Shown: positions 35,814-44,680, numbered from the stretch's first letter. The stretch is DNA of 64,000 nucleotides from an uncultured Granulosicoccus sp. (GCA_947495035.1 CANLXI010000006.1:62001-126000); one strand, 5' to 3'. The notes: a model not told the origin generated them from the sequence alone. Made by a program: numbers and translations.

Positions 35814-38800
35814 GTGAAGATCGTATTGCAATGGTTATCGGCAATCTTCCTGTGGGCCGGATTGGCAAGCATGGCCCACGCCGAGCAATGCCGGGGACGA
35901 GAGTATATCGGTCATGTGCAATCTTTCGACAACGATGTACGTATCGTGGATGGTCGTACAACTGCGTCCAGGCAGTTGAGTGGCGATGATGCCAATTTCC
36001 GTGCAGAGGCAGGCATCATCTGCAGCGGAGACGAGGTCCGAGTGGGTTCGGATAGTCATGCCTTCCTGTTGCTGATCGAATTGAACTCGCTGGTGAGGTT
36101 GGCGGAAAGCTCGGTGCTCGTGCTGGGTAGAACAGAGCGGGCAGGTTATCGTGAGGTACTGGCGGCCATCGAGGCCAGCGGCCCTGTCGATCTGTGCCTG
36201 CAGGTTCTGTCGAAAAGCTGGTTGCGATTGCGTCAAGGGGCCTTGCGCCTGTTCACCACGCAGGAACAGAATCTCGACATCTATACCGAATTCATGAACG
36301 CCTCCATAGAGGGCACGGAATTTTCGGTGCTTGTCACTGAAGAGCTGACACGGGTCGACGTGGTTCAGGGGGAGGTGGCGATCTGCAACGCACAGGGGCC
36401 GGACACCCCATCTTTGCAATCCGGTGAGTCAGGGCGCTCGAAAGGCGGGGCGGCTCCCGAATTGATCAGTCCGCAAGATGCTGCACAGTGGGCTGTGTTT
36501 TTCCCGGAGATCAACGTGGACCACGCACTTGCACCGGCTACACGGCGGGCCATCGAGCTCGCCAGACTTGGCCGGGTCGAGGAGGGGCTGAAACTGATTG
36601 CCGACAGTGATGCAGCGTTCGAACTGGCAGTGAAAGCCATCATGCAGCTGATGTTGAATGACACCGAGAGTGCGTCAGATGACGCCACGATGGCGTTGTC
36701 GTCCGACAACCAGGAGCCATCGGCATGGTTGGCCCTGTCCTACGTACAGCAGGCCAGGTTCAGGCTGGGGCAGGCATTGGACAGTATTCGCTCGGCACGT
36801 GACCTGGCACCCCTGCGGGCTGATCTGTGGATCAGAGAGGTAGAGCTTCTGCAGATAAATGGTTTTCACCGGCGGGCAAGAGAGGAAGCCATATACCTGG
36901 TAAGGCGATTCCCCGATATAGCCAGGGCCCACAGTGCCGCCGGTTTTCTGGAATTGCATGATCATGAGTTGCCATCTGCCAAACGATCTTTCGAAGCCGC
37001 CATGCTGCTGGATCAGAGGGACCCGTTGTCACGTCTGGGGCTGGGTCTGAGTCATATGCGGGAGGGTGATTATTCCCGAGCCAGGCAGGAATTGGAAATT
37101 GCCGTGAATCTGAGTCCGTTGCAGTCCATGCTGCGCAGCTACCTTGGGCGAATCTATCTCGAACTGGGGCTCCGCGAACAGGCTGCCGAACAGCTGGAAC
37201 TGGCTGTGGCACTGGACGCCAATGATCCGATTCCACGCTTGTTCAACGCCTTCGTGGAACAGCAGCAGGGGCGCGTCCCGGCGGCATTGGCCGAACTGGA
37301 TGCCTCGATCGATCGGGTGGAGCGTCGTGCAGCTTATCGTTCGAGTATCGACAGAGACGCCGACATGGCTGTCGTATTGAGTTCCCGCGCGCGAATCTAT
37401 GAGCAAATGGGCTTCGGGAATCTCACCTTGCTCGATGGTGCTGAATCCCTGCAGGAGGATCCCGGCTCCTATGTCGGTCATCGCCTGATGGCAGATGCAT
37501 TCCTGAAGCGCCCGCGTCAGGAACTGTCACGGCAAAGTGAACTGTTGCAGGCGAAACTTCGTCAGCCATTGAACAACAACCCGAATCAGTATCGTCTGTA
37601 CGACTCACGCCTGGATGCGCTGCGAGATGTGGGGCCGTTTGCGTCGTCTTTCAATGAATATACACGCCTGTTCTCTCGCGAAGGCATGTCGGGGAATCTG
37701 GGAGGCGTGGTGGGGTCTCATGGTACCCGTGGTATCGAAGGACAGTTCACTGTATTGGGGCGGCGAACTCTGGCAGCACTCAGTGCGTATGAAGCGTCTA
37801 CCGAGGGGCTGAGGGGGAACCGGGATGAGCGGCTTGGCATTACCTCGATTTTTCTCCAACGTCGATTGACGAACAGGCTGGAATGGCAAGCGGAGCACCA
37901 ATACTCGGACTTCGAAGGCGGGGATGATTATCTCGGTTTCGAACGGGCTGTCCATGATGAGCGAGCAAGAAACAGAGAGAGTCAATCTGCCAGTCGGGTC
38001 AGCGCACATCTGCGTCCGGATGCGGCCAGTTCCTGGCTGGTCAACCTGGAGCATGGGCGAGTGAGGGATGATTCGGATGAGCACCGTGAGGGAGCTATCC
38101 GGACGCGGGATCGTCTGCAAGGGGAGGTGATGGATGTCCAGTACACCCGAAGTCTGCTCAGCGGCGATATCGTGGGAGGGATCCTGTTGAGCCAGCAAGA
38201 GCAGACATTCAGAGAGTTTGGCATTGGCGCTGGTGATGCTCAGGGTTTGCTGGCGCAGGAGCGCCGGGATGTGCGTGAATCATCCCTGTACGCCTACTGG
38301 TACAAGCCTGTGTACGATGGCCTGGATACCCGCCTGGACGCGCTGTTGGGCTTGAGTATCGATCGTGGTTCCGGTCGTCGGGGTCGGGATGGCGAATCGC
38401 TCAACCCCAAGTTGGGCCTGTCATGGAAGCGGCATGGCACTCGCGTGAGACTGACGGCGGCAAGGACGGTGAAGCGCACCCTGATCAGCCGGCGGTCTCT
38501 GGAACCCAGCCAGGTGATGGGTTTTTCCCAGACGCTCGATCAGCCCTGGGTCGATCATTCCCGACTCCTTGCCTGGGGAGTCGACCATTCCTTTGCCAGG
38601 CGGAGGGCGTCCGCTATCGGCCGGACGAGGGTGGGAGTAGAGTATTCACATCGACAAACCGTCGTGGCCAGTGAAGCGGTACGCAAGCCGCAGTCCGTCG
38701 AGCAGGAACTCAAGATGTTCCTGTATATACCCTGGTCTGCAACGGCGCTTTCGATGGAATGGTCCGTATCCGATTGGGCCTGGCGCGAGGCGATCGGGCT

Positions 38801-39167
38801 GCCAACAAACGAAATCAAGACTCGCCAGAGGAGCGTTGGTCTGACTCACCGGCTTGATCTGGGTCTCAAGCAATTTCTGTCGGATTCGCTGTCGCTGTCG
38901 GCAGTGGCAAGATGGCGAGCTCAGGATGGGCGCTTTTACAACTTCAGCAGCAATTTCTACCGCGAGGGGGTATCCCGCTTTCTGACCTTCGATGCCTTGT
39001 TCGAATGGAGGCTGAGTGGCTTGAGCCAGACAGGGTTCAGAACACGGTTGTCCATCGGCGTGGAAAACGTACTGGATGAGCGATTCCGGTTCGAAGACGA
39101 GGATCCGCTTGACCCGAGGGTGGCCTATGAGCGCACGGTACTGCTCAGGTTGGAAACCCGGTTTTGA
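35814..39167 (+). CDS. FecR-TPR-beta-barrel outer-membrane protein
   Basis: This 1117-aa exported protein was read from GTG 35814, which opens the signal peptide (IVLQWLSAIFLWAGLASMAHA); TTG 35781 is an alternative. Residues about 45-215 are a FecR domain (DEVRVGSDSHAFLLLIEL, LRLFTTQEQNLDIYTEFMNASIEGTEFSV). Residues about 230-540 hold six or more TPR helix pairs (ARQELEIAVNLSPLQ, AAEQLELAVALDANDP). The rest (about 600-1117) alternates polar and hydrophobic residues, ends LLRLETRF with terminal Phe, and looks like an outer-membrane barrel. The TPR-plus-barrel layout recalls polysaccharide exporters such as PgaA. It lies 53 bp after the cyclase gene, with a Crp family gene next. Confidence 0.82.
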   Translation: MKIVLQWLSAIFLWAGLASMAHAEQCRGREYIGHVQSFDNDVRIVDGRTTASRQLSGDDANFRAEAGIICSGDEVRVGSDSHAFLLLIELNSLVRLAESSVLVLGRTERAGYREVLAAIEASGPVDLCLQVLSKSWLRLRQGALRLFTTQEQNLDIYTEFMNASIEGTEFSVLVTEELTRVDVVQGEVAICNAQGPDTPSLQSGESGRSKGGAAPELISPQDAAQWAVFFPEINVDHALAPATRRAIELARLGRVEEGLKLIADSDAAFELAVKAIMQLMLNDTESASDDATMALSSDNQEPSAWLALSYVQQARFRLGQALDSIRSARDLAPLRADLWIREVELLQINGFHRRAREEAIYLVRRFPDIARAHSAAGFLELHDHELPSAKRSFEAAMLLDQRDPLSRLGLGLSHMREGDYSRARQELEIAVNLSPLQSMLRSYLGRIYLELGLREQAAEQLELAVALDANDPIPRLFNAFVEQQQGRVPAALAELDASIDRVERRAAYRSSIDRDADMAVVLSSRARIYEQMGFGNLTLLDGAESLQEDPGSYVGHRLMADAFLKRPRQELSRQSELLQAKLRQPLNNNPNQYRLYDSRLDALRDVGPFASSFNEYTRLFSREGMSGNLGGVVGSHGTRGIEGQFTVLGRRTLAALSAYEASTEGLRGNRDERLGITSIFLQRRLTNRLEWQAEHQYSDFEGGDDYLGFERAVHDERARNRESQSASRVSAHLRPDAASSWLVNLEHGRVRDDSDEHREGAIRTRDRLQGEVMDVQYTRSLLSGDIVGGILLSQQEQTFREFGIGAGDAQGLLAQERRDVRESSLYAYWYKPVYDGLDTRLDALLGLSIDRGSGRRGRDGESLNPKLGLSWKRHGTRVRLTAARTVKRTLISRRSLEPSQVMGFSQTLDQPWVDHSRLLAWGVDHSFARRRASAIGRTRVGVEYSHRQTVVASEAVRKPQSVEQELKMFLYIPWSATALSMEWSVSDWAWREAIGLPTNEIKTRQRSVGLTHRLDLGLKQFLSDSLSLSAVARWRAQDGRFYNFSSNFYREGVSRFLTFDALFEWRLSGLSQTGFRTRLSIGVENVLDERFRFEDEDPLDPRVAYERTVLLRLETRF

Positions 39168-39194
39168 ACAGTTGAAAAAACGACAATGCCAGGA

Positions 39195-39210
39195 CTGTCA
39201 CTGATGACAG
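39195..39210. promoter_or_regulatory. Palindrome before the Crp family gene
   Basis: CTGTCA-CTGA-TGACAG is a perfect 6-4-6 inverted repeat ending 7 nt before the ATG at 39218. It covers the place of the ribosome-binding site, so autorepression by the encoded Crp-type protein is conceivable. A similar CTGTCA-N4-GAACAG lies at 31649-31664. Confidence 0.4.
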
Positions 39211-39217
39211 AGCACTC

Positions 39218-39904
39218 ATGAAACCTGCGGCCTTGACCTTGAGTGTCTTTGACATATTCCAGGGCCTGTCATCTGCGCAGCGAGCCGAAGTCGCTGCGCA
39301 AATGACCGCTCGACAATACTCGGTCGGGCAGTGCGTCATATCAGCAGGTACGACGCTGCGCACGGTCCATTTCCTGGTCAGCGGTCGGGTACGAGCGTGT
39401 GCCTACAATCACTCGGGCAGGCAGGTCTACTTCGAGGACCTTGTCCCGGGCATGATGTTCGGTGAACTGGCGGCACTCGATCATGGCGATCGATCCAGTG
39501 ATTGCATTGCCATGGAGAACAGTCTTGTCCTGAGTCTGGAGCAGCAGCAGTTTCTGCAGGTGCTGGATGATCTTCCGGAGGTCAAGGATCGGGTTCTGCT
39601 ACGTCTGGTTGGCATGGTGCGCCGGCAGTTGCAGCGCGTATTCGAGTACACGACATACAGTGTCAATCAGCGCATTCGTTTCGAACTGTTGCGACTGGCT
39701 TCGGAGGCGGGAGAAGTACATTCCCCTGTAGTGCTTCGATCTGTCCCTACGCAGGCGGAACTCGCGGAGCGCATCAGCTCCCATCGCGAAGCGGTTTCAC
39801 GCGAATTGAAGTTGCTGGAAGCTGAAGGTTTGATCACCTGGAATCGTCACAGCCATATCATCCACGATCAGAAAGCTCTATTGAAGCGTGCCGGTTCTTC
39901 CTGA
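39218..39904 (+). CDS. Crp/Fnr family transcriptional regulator
   Basis: This 228-aa regulator has a cyclic-nucleotide-binding domain (about 10-130) with a phosphate-binding cassette FGELAALDHGDRSSDCIA. The Arg-Ser in that cassette matches the Arg-Ser/Thr pair that holds cAMP in Crp, so nucleotide binding is plausible. A long helix and a C-terminal helix-turn-helix (TQAELAERISSHREAVSRELKLLEAEGLI, about 172-200) follow. No cysteine cluster for an Fnr iron-sulfur centre is present. It stands 50 bp after the FecR-barrel gene and downstream of the cyclase-like gene, suggesting a dedicated cAMP circuit. Confidence 0.93.
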   Translation: MKPAALTLSVFDIFQGLSSAQRAEVAAQMTARQYSVGQCVISAGTTLRTVHFLVSGRVRACAYNHSGRQVYFEDLVPGMMFGELAALDHGDRSSDCIAMENSLVLSLEQQQFLQVLDDLPEVKDRVLLRLVGMVRRQLQRVFEYTTYSVNQRIRFELLRLASEAGEVHSPVVLRSVPTQAELAERISSHREAVSRELKLLEAEGLITWNRHSHIIHDQKALLKRAGSS

Positions 39905-39962
39905 ACCTGTTTCATGCCTGTCTGGCAGACCTGTCGGTGACTTCCGTATGGTATGAATATTG

Positions 39963-40478
39963 ATGGCATTGCCAGCCATGAACGCCTTGGTCAACGAGCT
40001 TGCAGCATTCTGTTCCCGCATCATGGAAGGTGAGCGGCAATCCATTTTCCTGCTGATCTCGATGTACTGTTTTCTGATGCTGGGTTATTCAGCCCTTCAC
40101 CAGATCCGGATGCGGCGATGGCCGAGCACAATCGGCCATCTGGCCACCATCGGAAAAAAGGTGTTCGAGGTTCACACCGGGCGTTCGGAGACAAGCTACA
40201 GGCTGAATGCCCTGTACGAGTATGGAGTGAACGGAAGGACGTATCAGGGCAATCGTGTCTCCGCATGGATTGTGATCGCCAGTCGTAACGCGAAAGGTGT
40301 TCTGGATTGGCAATCACGTGGCGTGGAGCTGCTTGGTGATGATCAGGTGCGCGTTTTCTACAATCCGGGAAAGCCATCGAAGAGTGTCCTGATCAGGCCC
40401 GGTCAGGTTGGTCTCGCCGTGACCGCGTTCGGCGCATTGCTGCCTCTGGGGCTACATTTGTTCCACTACTACATCTAA
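39963..40478 (+). CDS. DUF3592-like membrane protein
   Basis: This 171-aa inner-membrane protein has helices at about 22-42 (QSIFLLISMYCFLMLGYSALH) and at the C-terminus (GLAVTAFGALLPLGLHLFHYY), with a beta-rich domain between. The core (RLNALYEYGVNGRTYQGNRVS ... DDQVRVFYNPGKPSKSVLI) matches the DUF3592 pattern, in which VxVYYNPxxPxxAVL is the hallmark. The ATG at 39963 is preceded by an in-frame TTG and a weak ribosome-binding site; ATG 39978 is possible. Function unknown. Confidence 0.78.
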   Translation: MALPAMNALVNELAAFCSRIMEGERQSIFLLISMYCFLMLGYSALHQIRMRRWPSTIGHLATIGKKVFEVHTGRSETSYRLNALYEYGVNGRTYQGNRVSAWIVIASRNAKGVLDWQSRGVELLGDDQVRVFYNPGKPSKSVLIRPGQVGLAVTAFGALLPLGLHLFHYYI

Positions 40479-40877
40479 CCCCCAGTCCCGGCAAGGGTAC
40501 GATACGCTGGAAGCACGTTTCGGCCCTGAGGGTCATTGGCGGTCGTGAAGCAATGGAGTATTCCCACCCGCATGTGCTGGATGCCGACACGATTTTCTTC
40601 ATCGGCTCCAATACTGATAGTGCAGCCACGGAGCGCCCGACGCTCCATGGTGACCTCGGTTTCAGGGCATTCATGCATCCCGGTATGCAAGAGCCGCAAG
40701 TGGGCAACAATCTTCATTGAAATCCTGTTTCTTCCACAGGAGCAAGATTGTTCCGTTTGTGCCATCTTGTTAGAAGCCGGCAAGGCAGGCAATCTTCCCT
40801 GTTTCCGGTGAGACAGTCCGTGAAGCCTGTTCGAGAATGTACGTACCCGAATTCAAATTCTGACAAGAGAAAGCAAC
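40479..40877. other. 399-bp intergenic region
   Basis: No supported gene is seen. Short frames on both strands (for example 40536-40811 plus and 40475-40792 minus) have unusual compositions and no ribosome-binding sites. It presumably carries the promoter of the racemase family gene. Confidence 0.55.
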
Positions 40878-41627
40878 ATGTCCATGGAACACGGTGGTAA
40901 GTCTGTCTACGGTGCCACTCTGGGTATCATCATGCTGGAAGCCACTTTTCCACGCATCAAGGGTGACATGGGGAATGCCACGACCTGGCCTTTCCCGGTT
41001 CAATACAGAGTGGTGCGCGGTGCAAGTCCGGACAAGGTGGTTCGTCAGGACCCGCGGGACATGATGGAGGAGTTTGTTGCCGCCGCCAGGGATCTGGTTG
41101 CATCCGGGTGTGATGGGATCACCACCAATTGTGGGTTTCTGGCGCTCATTCAGGAAGAGATTGCCAGGCAGGTGCCGGTACCGGTGGCAACATCTTCCCT
41201 CATGCAATTGCCCATGATTCAGAAGCTGTTGCCCGCCGGCAAACGTGTGGGCATCATCACGATCTCGAGCAGGACATTGACTGCCGAGCATCTCAGGGCT
41301 GCAGGTATCGACAACCCGGAGAATGTGCCTGTCGTGGGTACCGACAATGGTCGTGCCTTCACACACGGTATTCTGGACGACCAGCCATCCATCGATTTTG
41401 CGGACTGCAGACTGGATATGCTGGATGCGGCTCGTGAGTTGATCTCGAACCATGACGACATTGGTGCCATTCTGTTCGAATGTACCAACATGAGTCCCTA
41501 CGCGGCAGATGTTCGCAAGGCTACCGGACTTCCAGTGTTCTCCATCTATTCCTTCGTTCACTGGTTTCATCAGGCCCTGGTACCCGATTCATTTGCACTG
41601 ACTCTGGATGATCCTCGATACTTGTAA
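40878..41627 (+). CDS. Aspartate/glutamate racemase family protein
   Basis: This 249-aa cytosolic protein of the Asp/Glu/hydantoin racemase superfamily has two cysteine sites at the expected places for the two-base mechanism: GITTNCGFLALIQ (about Cys80) and AILFECTNMSPYAADVR (about Cys199). The N-terminus YGATLGIIMLEATFPRIKGDMGN is typical of an uncharacterised subgroup found in many Proteobacteria. Substrate unknown; it could be a racemase, a maleate isomerase-type enzyme or a decarboxylase relative. It lies 237 bp upstream of the pantothenate genes and is not obviously in their operon. Confidence 0.85.
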   Translation: MSMEHGGKSVYGATLGIIMLEATFPRIKGDMGNATTWPFPVQYRVVRGASPDKVVRQDPRDMMEEFVAAARDLVASGCDGITTNCGFLALIQEEIARQVPVPVATSSLMQLPMIQKLLPAGKRVGIITISSRTLTAEHLRAAGIDNPENVPVVGTDNGRAFTHGILDDQPSIDFADCRLDMLDAARELISNHDDIGAILFECTNMSPYAADVRKATGLPVFSIYSFVHWFHQALVPDSFALTLDDPRYL

Positions 41628-41864
41628 CCAACCAGGGAGTTCACGTGCATTCCTCGTCATGGTCGTGGCAGTGGTTTTGAACGGCGCAGCATTGAACGAT
41701 CGTTTCCCGTAACCCCGGACAAGGTCCCCGCAGACTTTCCGCGGGTCAGGGCGAGCGCACTGTCATACCAAACCGGTCAAGCGAGCCGTGACAGGCAGAT
41801 TCGGTTATCATCTGCCTACTCTTGCGCTCCATGGTGAGCTCTGACATGACAGTGGAAGCGTACA

Positions 41865-42581
41865 GTGACGCAGCACAATACCCGGTATCTTGTTGTTGGC
41901 AGCGGCAGAATGGCGACTCACTGGACGGCCTATCTGGGTATGCTGGGCATGAACTGCAGCCAGTGGGCTCGTGCCAGCGATGATGCTGCCGCATTGACAT
42001 CCCGTCTGGCGGATGCGGATCAGGTATTCCTGGCCATATCAGATGACAGCCTCGAAGGTTTTCATGATGAGCATCTGAAATATTTTGCAGGGCCTGTCTA
42101 CCATTTCAGCGGTTGCCATCTGTCACCGACAATGCGCAGTTGTCATCCGTTGATGACGTTCGGTACCGAGCTCCACGAGCCTGACGTCTATCGTTCCCTG
42201 ACTCTGGTGCTGGAGTCGGAAGATGCCGATGGCCCGAGCCTGTTCAGTGGCTTTCCGAATCCTGTGGTCAGCATCCCGGCTCAGAGCAAACCGCTTTATC
42301 ATGCACTGTGCGTCATGTCCTGCAACTTTCCCCAAATCATCTGGAAGAATACCGTTGCCCGATTCAAGCAGCTGGGTGTCTCGGCCGATTCCCTGTCGCC
42401 CCTGTTGTCGGTAACACTGGAGAACTCCCTGAATATTCCGGGTGGCAGTGTGACGGGTCCACTGGCGCGAAACGATGCATTGACCATCGAGAAGAATATC
42501 CAGTCATTGCACAGTGATGCCGAGAAAGAGTTGTATCGGAGTTTCGTTCGATTCATGCAATTGCCTGACAGCCGCTCATAA
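41865..42581 (+). CDS. Rossmann-fold DUF2520 protein, candidate ketopantoate reductase (PanG-like)
   Basis: This 238-aa predicted oxidoreductase has an N-terminal NAD(P)-binding Rossmann motif (YLVVGSGRMATHWTAYL; the usual GxGxxG reads GSGRMA), DADQVFLAISDDSLEGF, and a conserved SGCHLSPTMRSCHPLMTFG segment typical of Rossmann/DUF2520 proteins. The C-terminal helical part (about 140-235) corresponds to DUF2520. The start is GTG 41865, preceded by GGAAG at 6 nt. It lies 23 bp upstream of panB, in a panB-panC operon that has no panE or ilvC in view. Francisella-type PanG reductases fill this role in such operons, so I infer the same here; activity is unproven. Confidence 0.75.
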   Translation: MTQHNTRYLVVGSGRMATHWTAYLGMLGMNCSQWARASDDAAALTSRLADADQVFLAISDDSLEGFHDEHLKYFAGPVYHFSGCHLSPTMRSCHPLMTFGTELHEPDVYRSLTLVLESEDADGPSLFSGFPNPVVSIPAQSKPLYHALCVMSCNFPQIIWKNTVARFKQLGVSADSLSPLLSVTLENSLNIPGGSVTGPLARNDALTIEKNIQSLHSDAEKELYRSFVRFMQLPDSRS

Positions 42582-42604
42582 CATCCAATCATGCGAGCAA
42601 GCAC

Positions 42605-43393
42605 GTGAAAATCACAGATTTCGGGAAATACAAGCAGGCGGGCAGAAAGATTTCCATGCTGACCTGCTACGACTACTGGACTGCAAGCATCGTTGAGCAG
42701 TCCGATGTGGACTGCCTGCTGGTGGGTGACAGTCTTGGCATGGTGATGCATGGCCATGATAGTACCGTGACGGTCACTATGGACATGATGGAGCTGCATA
42801 CTCGGGCCGTGGTGCAGGGTGCTCCATCGAAATTCATCGTCGGTGACATGCCGTTTCTGAGCAACCGAGGTTCACTGGACAAGAGTCTGGAAAACGTTCA
42901 CCGGCTGATGACGGCCGGTGCCCAGGCGGTCAAGATCGAAGGTGTGAAGGGAAATGAAACACTCATCAGTCATCTGGTGGATTCCGGCGTACCGGTCATG
43001 GGACACCTGGGGTTGATGCCGCAGAGTGTCAACACGCTGGGAGGTTACAAGGTGCAGGGCAAGAGCCAGCAACAGGCGGATGAGATCATCGCCCAGGCGC
43101 TGCAGGCGCAGGCCTCAGGTTGCTTTGCGCTGGTCATCGAATGTGTACCGACATCATTGGGTCTGTCACTCAGCCAGTCTCTGGACATTCCCGTTATCGG
43201 TATTGGTGCCGGCGTACATACCGATGGCCAGGTCCTGGTCATGCAGGACATGCTGGGTGCCTTCGAGCACAATGCCAATTTCGTCAGAACCTACTGCAAT
43301 CTGCAGGAGACACTGCAGCAGGCGTTCGACGGATTTGCCGAGGATGTCAGGACCGAACAGTACCCGAACACGGACGAAAGCTACCCATCATGA
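42605..43393 (+). CDS. panB: 3-methyl-2-oxobutanoate hydroxymethyltransferase
   Basis: This 262-aa enzyme transfers a hydroxymethyl group from 5,10-methylene-THF to 2-oxoisovalerate, giving ketopantoate, the first step of pantothenate synthesis. Motifs are MLTCYDYWTASI, CLLVGDSLGMVMHGH, VKIEGVKGNE, VPVMGHLGLMPQSVNTLGGYKVQG, a catalytic glutamate in ALVIECVP, and VIGIGAGVHTDGQVLVMQDMLG. The start is GTG 42605 with a weak ribosome-binding site, 23 bp after the DUF2520 gene. It overlaps panC by 4 nt (ATGA), so the three genes form one unit. Confidence 0.96.
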   Translation: MKITDFGKYKQAGRKISMLTCYDYWTASIVEQSDVDCLLVGDSLGMVMHGHDSTVTVTMDMMELHTRAVVQGAPSKFIVGDMPFLSNRGSLDKSLENVHRLMTAGAQAVKIEGVKGNETLISHLVDSGVPVMGHLGLMPQSVNTLGGYKVQGKSQQQADEIIAQALQAQASGCFALVIECVPTSLGLSLSQSLDIPVIGIGAGVHTDGQVLVMQDMLGAFEHNANFVRTYCNLQETLQQAFDGFAEDVRTEQYPNTDESYPS

Positions 43394-44154
43394 ATATTCA
43401 TCATGGTGTTGCTGCCTGGTTGGCCGCATGCGAAGGCGGAGATGTCCTCGGCAGAGGACTGGTGCCGACCATGGGAGCTCTGCACGAGGGTCACGGGTCA
43501 CTCATCCGGCAATGTGTCGCTGAGAACACGCAGAGCATCGTGACCATCTACGTCAATCCGACTCAGTTCGAGAATCCGGACGATCTCGGCAATTATCCGG
43601 ACAGTCTGCAGGATGACATCCATTATCTGGAGAGTCTGGGCGTGAGCGATCTGATCCTGCCTCAATACAAGGAATTGTATCCGTTTGATTTCACTCTGTT
43701 TGTAGATGAATCACTGGACTCGAAAGTTCTGTGCGGCAAGAACCGGACGGGGCATTTCAAGGGTGTCTTGTCGGTCGTGATGAAACTGATCAACCTGACA
43801 CAGGCGCGACGTGTGTACTTCGGCAAGAAGGATTTTCAGCAGTACCGTCTTGTCAGCAAGATGGTAGAGGCCTATTTCATGCCAACCCGGATCATCGGCA
43901 TGGACACTGTCAGGGATGAGCATGGTCTTGCCCTGAGTTCTCGCAACCGACGGCTTTCCGACGAACAGCTGGTGTTGGCCAGACGGATGAATGTCTTGCT
44001 CCGGGACGGGAGTCTGTCGACCGAAGAGATTGCCGATCAACTGAACAGCTGGGGGTTTCGGGTGGACTACTGTGAAGAGCGCTGGGGCAGACGCTTTGTC
44101 GCCGCTTTTCTCGGTGAGGTTCGTCTGATCGATAACGTCGAGATGACGCCGTAG
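43390..44154 (+). CDS. panC: Pantothenate synthetase (pantoate-beta-alanine ligase)
   Basis: This 254-aa ATP-dependent ligase joins pantoate and beta-alanine. The nucleotidyl-transferase motif is MGALHEGHGSLI (His32, His35), followed by IVTIYVNPTQF, CGKNRTGHFKGVLSVVMKL, VYFGKKDFQQ and a KMSKS-like GLALSSRNRRLS. It is about 25-30 residues shorter than typical PanC, the loss being in the C-terminal lid. The ATG overlaps the panB stop (ATGA), and the conserved GLVPTMGALHEGH follows from that start. It converges on a GNAT gene with one base between stops. No panD is in the window. Confidence 0.94.
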   Translation: MNIHHGVAAWLAACEGGDVLGRGLVPTMGALHEGHGSLIRQCVAENTQSIVTIYVNPTQFENPDDLGNYPDSLQDDIHYLESLGVSDLILPQYKELYPFDFTLFVDESLDSKVLCGKNRTGHFKGVLSVVMKLINLTQARRVYFGKKDFQQYRLVSKMVEAYFMPTRIIGMDTVRDEHGLALSSRNRRLSDEQLVLARRMNVLLRDGSLSTEEIADQLNSWGFRVDYCEERWGRRFVAAFLGEVRLIDNVEMTP

Positions 44155-44155
44155 A

Positions 44156-44641
44156 TCAGAGCGTCATGAGCATTTCGTGCCAGGTCATTCCGCCGTGGTC
44201 GGATTGTGATGGCCTGATGTAGCTGAAGCCGAATCTCTCGTACAGAGGCACATGACGTTGCCTGCACATCAGGTGAATGCTCTGCTTGTCCATGTCGATC
44301 ATGCGTCCGATGAATTCCTTCATCAGGGCAGTGGAGAGGCTCTGGCCTTGGTACGCAGGGTCAACCACGACTGACAGAATGACCACATTGGGGGCCTCGG
44401 GAGAGTGGCCGATGAGTTCCTTGAAGGCTTCGTCGGCCATTTCGACATCGTGGGCGCATCCGCAGTTGATGAAGCCAGCCAGTTCACCGTCGATTTCCAG
44501 TACCAGAAAACCCTCCGGGTATGTCTCGAGGCGCTGTGTGATCTTTTCCAGAGTCGCCGCCTCGTCGCCTTCGTAGGCCGAGCGCTCGATGTCGTGACAT
44601 CGGGACGCGTCCGAGGGGGTTCCCGTGCGAAATGTGTACAT
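44156..44641 (-). CDS. GNAT family N-acetyltransferase
   Basis: This 161-aa single-domain GNAT has an acetyl-CoA-binding segment ILSVVVDPAYQGQSLSTALMKEFI (about 90-112). Further features are GEL-AGFINCGCAHDVEMADEA and VPLYERFGFSYIRPSQSDHGGMTW, which resemble arylalkylamine-type acetyltransferases. Substrate unknown. It is convergent with panC, with the stop codons one base apart. A GNAT next to a pantothenate operon recalls PanZ/PanM, but the sequence does not resemble that family to my eye, so I do not assign it. Confidence 0.87.
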   Translation of the reverse strand: MYTFRTGTPSDASRCHDIERSAYEGDEAATLEKITQRLETYPEGFLVLEIDGELAGFINCGCAHDVEMADEAFKELIGHSPEAPNVVILSVVVDPAYQGQSLSTALMKEFIGRMIDMDKQSIHLMCRQRHVPLYERFGFSYIRPSQSDHGGMTWHEMLMTL

Positions 44642-44680
44642 TCAGGTTTGCCGGTTGCCAGCGAGCAGTCTGGTGCTGCG

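Noticed and set aside
39218-39904. Crp family protein as an Fnr oxygen sensor
   Set aside because: No N-terminal cysteine cluster is present and the nucleotide pocket has the Arg-Ser pair.
44156-44641. GNAT protein next to panC as a PanZ/PanM-type PanD maturation factor
   Set aside because: Position is suggestive, but the sequence resembles amine acetyltransferases and no panD is present; I could not support the assignment.
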